Under the pieces are notes generated by a model. It did not search any database. It had not been told where the DNA came from and saw only the letters and a program-made list of their open reading frames with translations. Below, piece after piece: positions 42,631 to 42,815 of a stretch of DNA of 42,815 nucleotides. This stretch comes from an uncultured Collinsella sp. (GTDB lineage: Bacteria > Actinomycetota > Coriobacteriia > Coriobacteriales > Coriobacteriaceae). The DNA is taken from contig CATVYG010000018.1 in assembly GCA_958348225.1 (NCBI GenBank), positions 1 through 42,815 of the forward strand, in the 5' to 3' direction. The position numbers and the translations under genes are program-made. Within the stretch, counting starts at the first letter, position 1, and each line of letters begins with the position of its first letter.

Positions 42631-42815
42631 TAGATATTCTACCGCCTTCGGAATGGACGTACACCTCAGGTCCACCACCGTCTGCGCGCTCGACGCGGAG
42701 ACGGGCGAGGCCGTGACGAGGAGGTTCCGCGGCAACCCCTGGGGCGAGGTCGCGGAGTGGATGTCGGGCTTCCCCGGCCCGTCGCTCGCCGCCTACGAGA
42801 GCGGCTACCTCGGCT
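42626..42815 (+). CDS. IS110-family transposase, cut by the window end
   Basis: The first 63 residues of a DEDD transposase. The GTG start has GGGAGG upstream. FGMDVHLRSTTVCALDAET carries the first catalytic Asp (GMDVH), and LAAYESGYLG has the Glu expected of the second acidic position. These are typical of the IS110/IS1111 RuvC-like domain. The remainder, including the C-terminal Tnp domain with the catalytic Ser, lies outside the window, so intactness is unknown. Confidence 0.85.
   Translation, partial: MPRYSTAFGMDVHLRSTTVCALDAETGEAVTRRFRGNPWGEVAEWMSGFPGPSLAAYESGYLG

Overview
The window is a stretch of GC-rich, gene-dense chromosome from a member of the Coriobacteriia, most likely Collinsella. 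This rests on family resemblance: a mannose-type PTS with GntR/UTRA regulators, EamA permeases, Sau3AI-like restriction genes, and many short intergenic palindromes of the kind seen in Collinsella. I ran no database search, so species and exact identities are inferred.

Region 1 (1-5240): a DUF559-like gene behind a 124-bp element with 17-bp inverted termini, a zinc-dependent phospholipase C-like gene, and a three-gene ECF metal transporter (M-N fusion, Q, O) on the minus strand. Its promoter carries GTGTTAC-N14-GTAACAC, a NikR-type operator, so nickel is the likelier substrate than cobalt. Region 2 (5240-16085): pheST behind a Phe T-box leader, an M32 carboxypeptidase, a structured RNA element, glmM, a DUF4012 protein and an EamA permease. 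Region 3 (16375-20959): tRNA-Val(GAC), a DUF5710 protein, and a divergent GATC restriction-modification pair with a 25-bp palindrome between the genes. Region 4 (21060-26921): a Schlafen/AlbA_2 ATPase-like regulator, a 620-bp non-coding block full of AGAGAT hexamers and a 53-bp-arm inverted repeat, a large M16C peptidase, and a HicAB toxin-antitoxin pair. Region 5 (27043-33778): 5-formyl-THF cyclo-ligase, MetA (with the residue that marks acetyl-CoA users), an L-2-hydroxyacid dehydrogenase, a SIS-domain isomerase/deglycase, a GntR regulator and recQ. Region 6 (33779-42287): a second copy of the structured RNA, a second GntR regulator, a YitT protein, a HAD phosphatase, a second SIS protein, a mannose-family PTS (IIAB, IIC, IID) and a second EamA permease. 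Region 7 (42288-42815): the left part of an IS110-family element, cut by the window end.

The PTS-SIS-HAD-GntR group looks like one catabolic module: a PTS phosphorylates an imported sugar or sugar-amine and SIS proteins split or isomerise the phosphorylated product. The arrangement resembles the known gfr/frl (glucoselysine/fructoselysine) systems. CGTTATA words recur at the promoters of the PTS operon, the second GntR gene and the second EamA gene, suggesting one regulon.

The most interesting signal is a pair of about 113-nt elements (11041-11153 and 33961-34073) that differ in stem sequence but keep three helices through compensatory changes and conserve their loops. This is strong evidence for a structured RNA.
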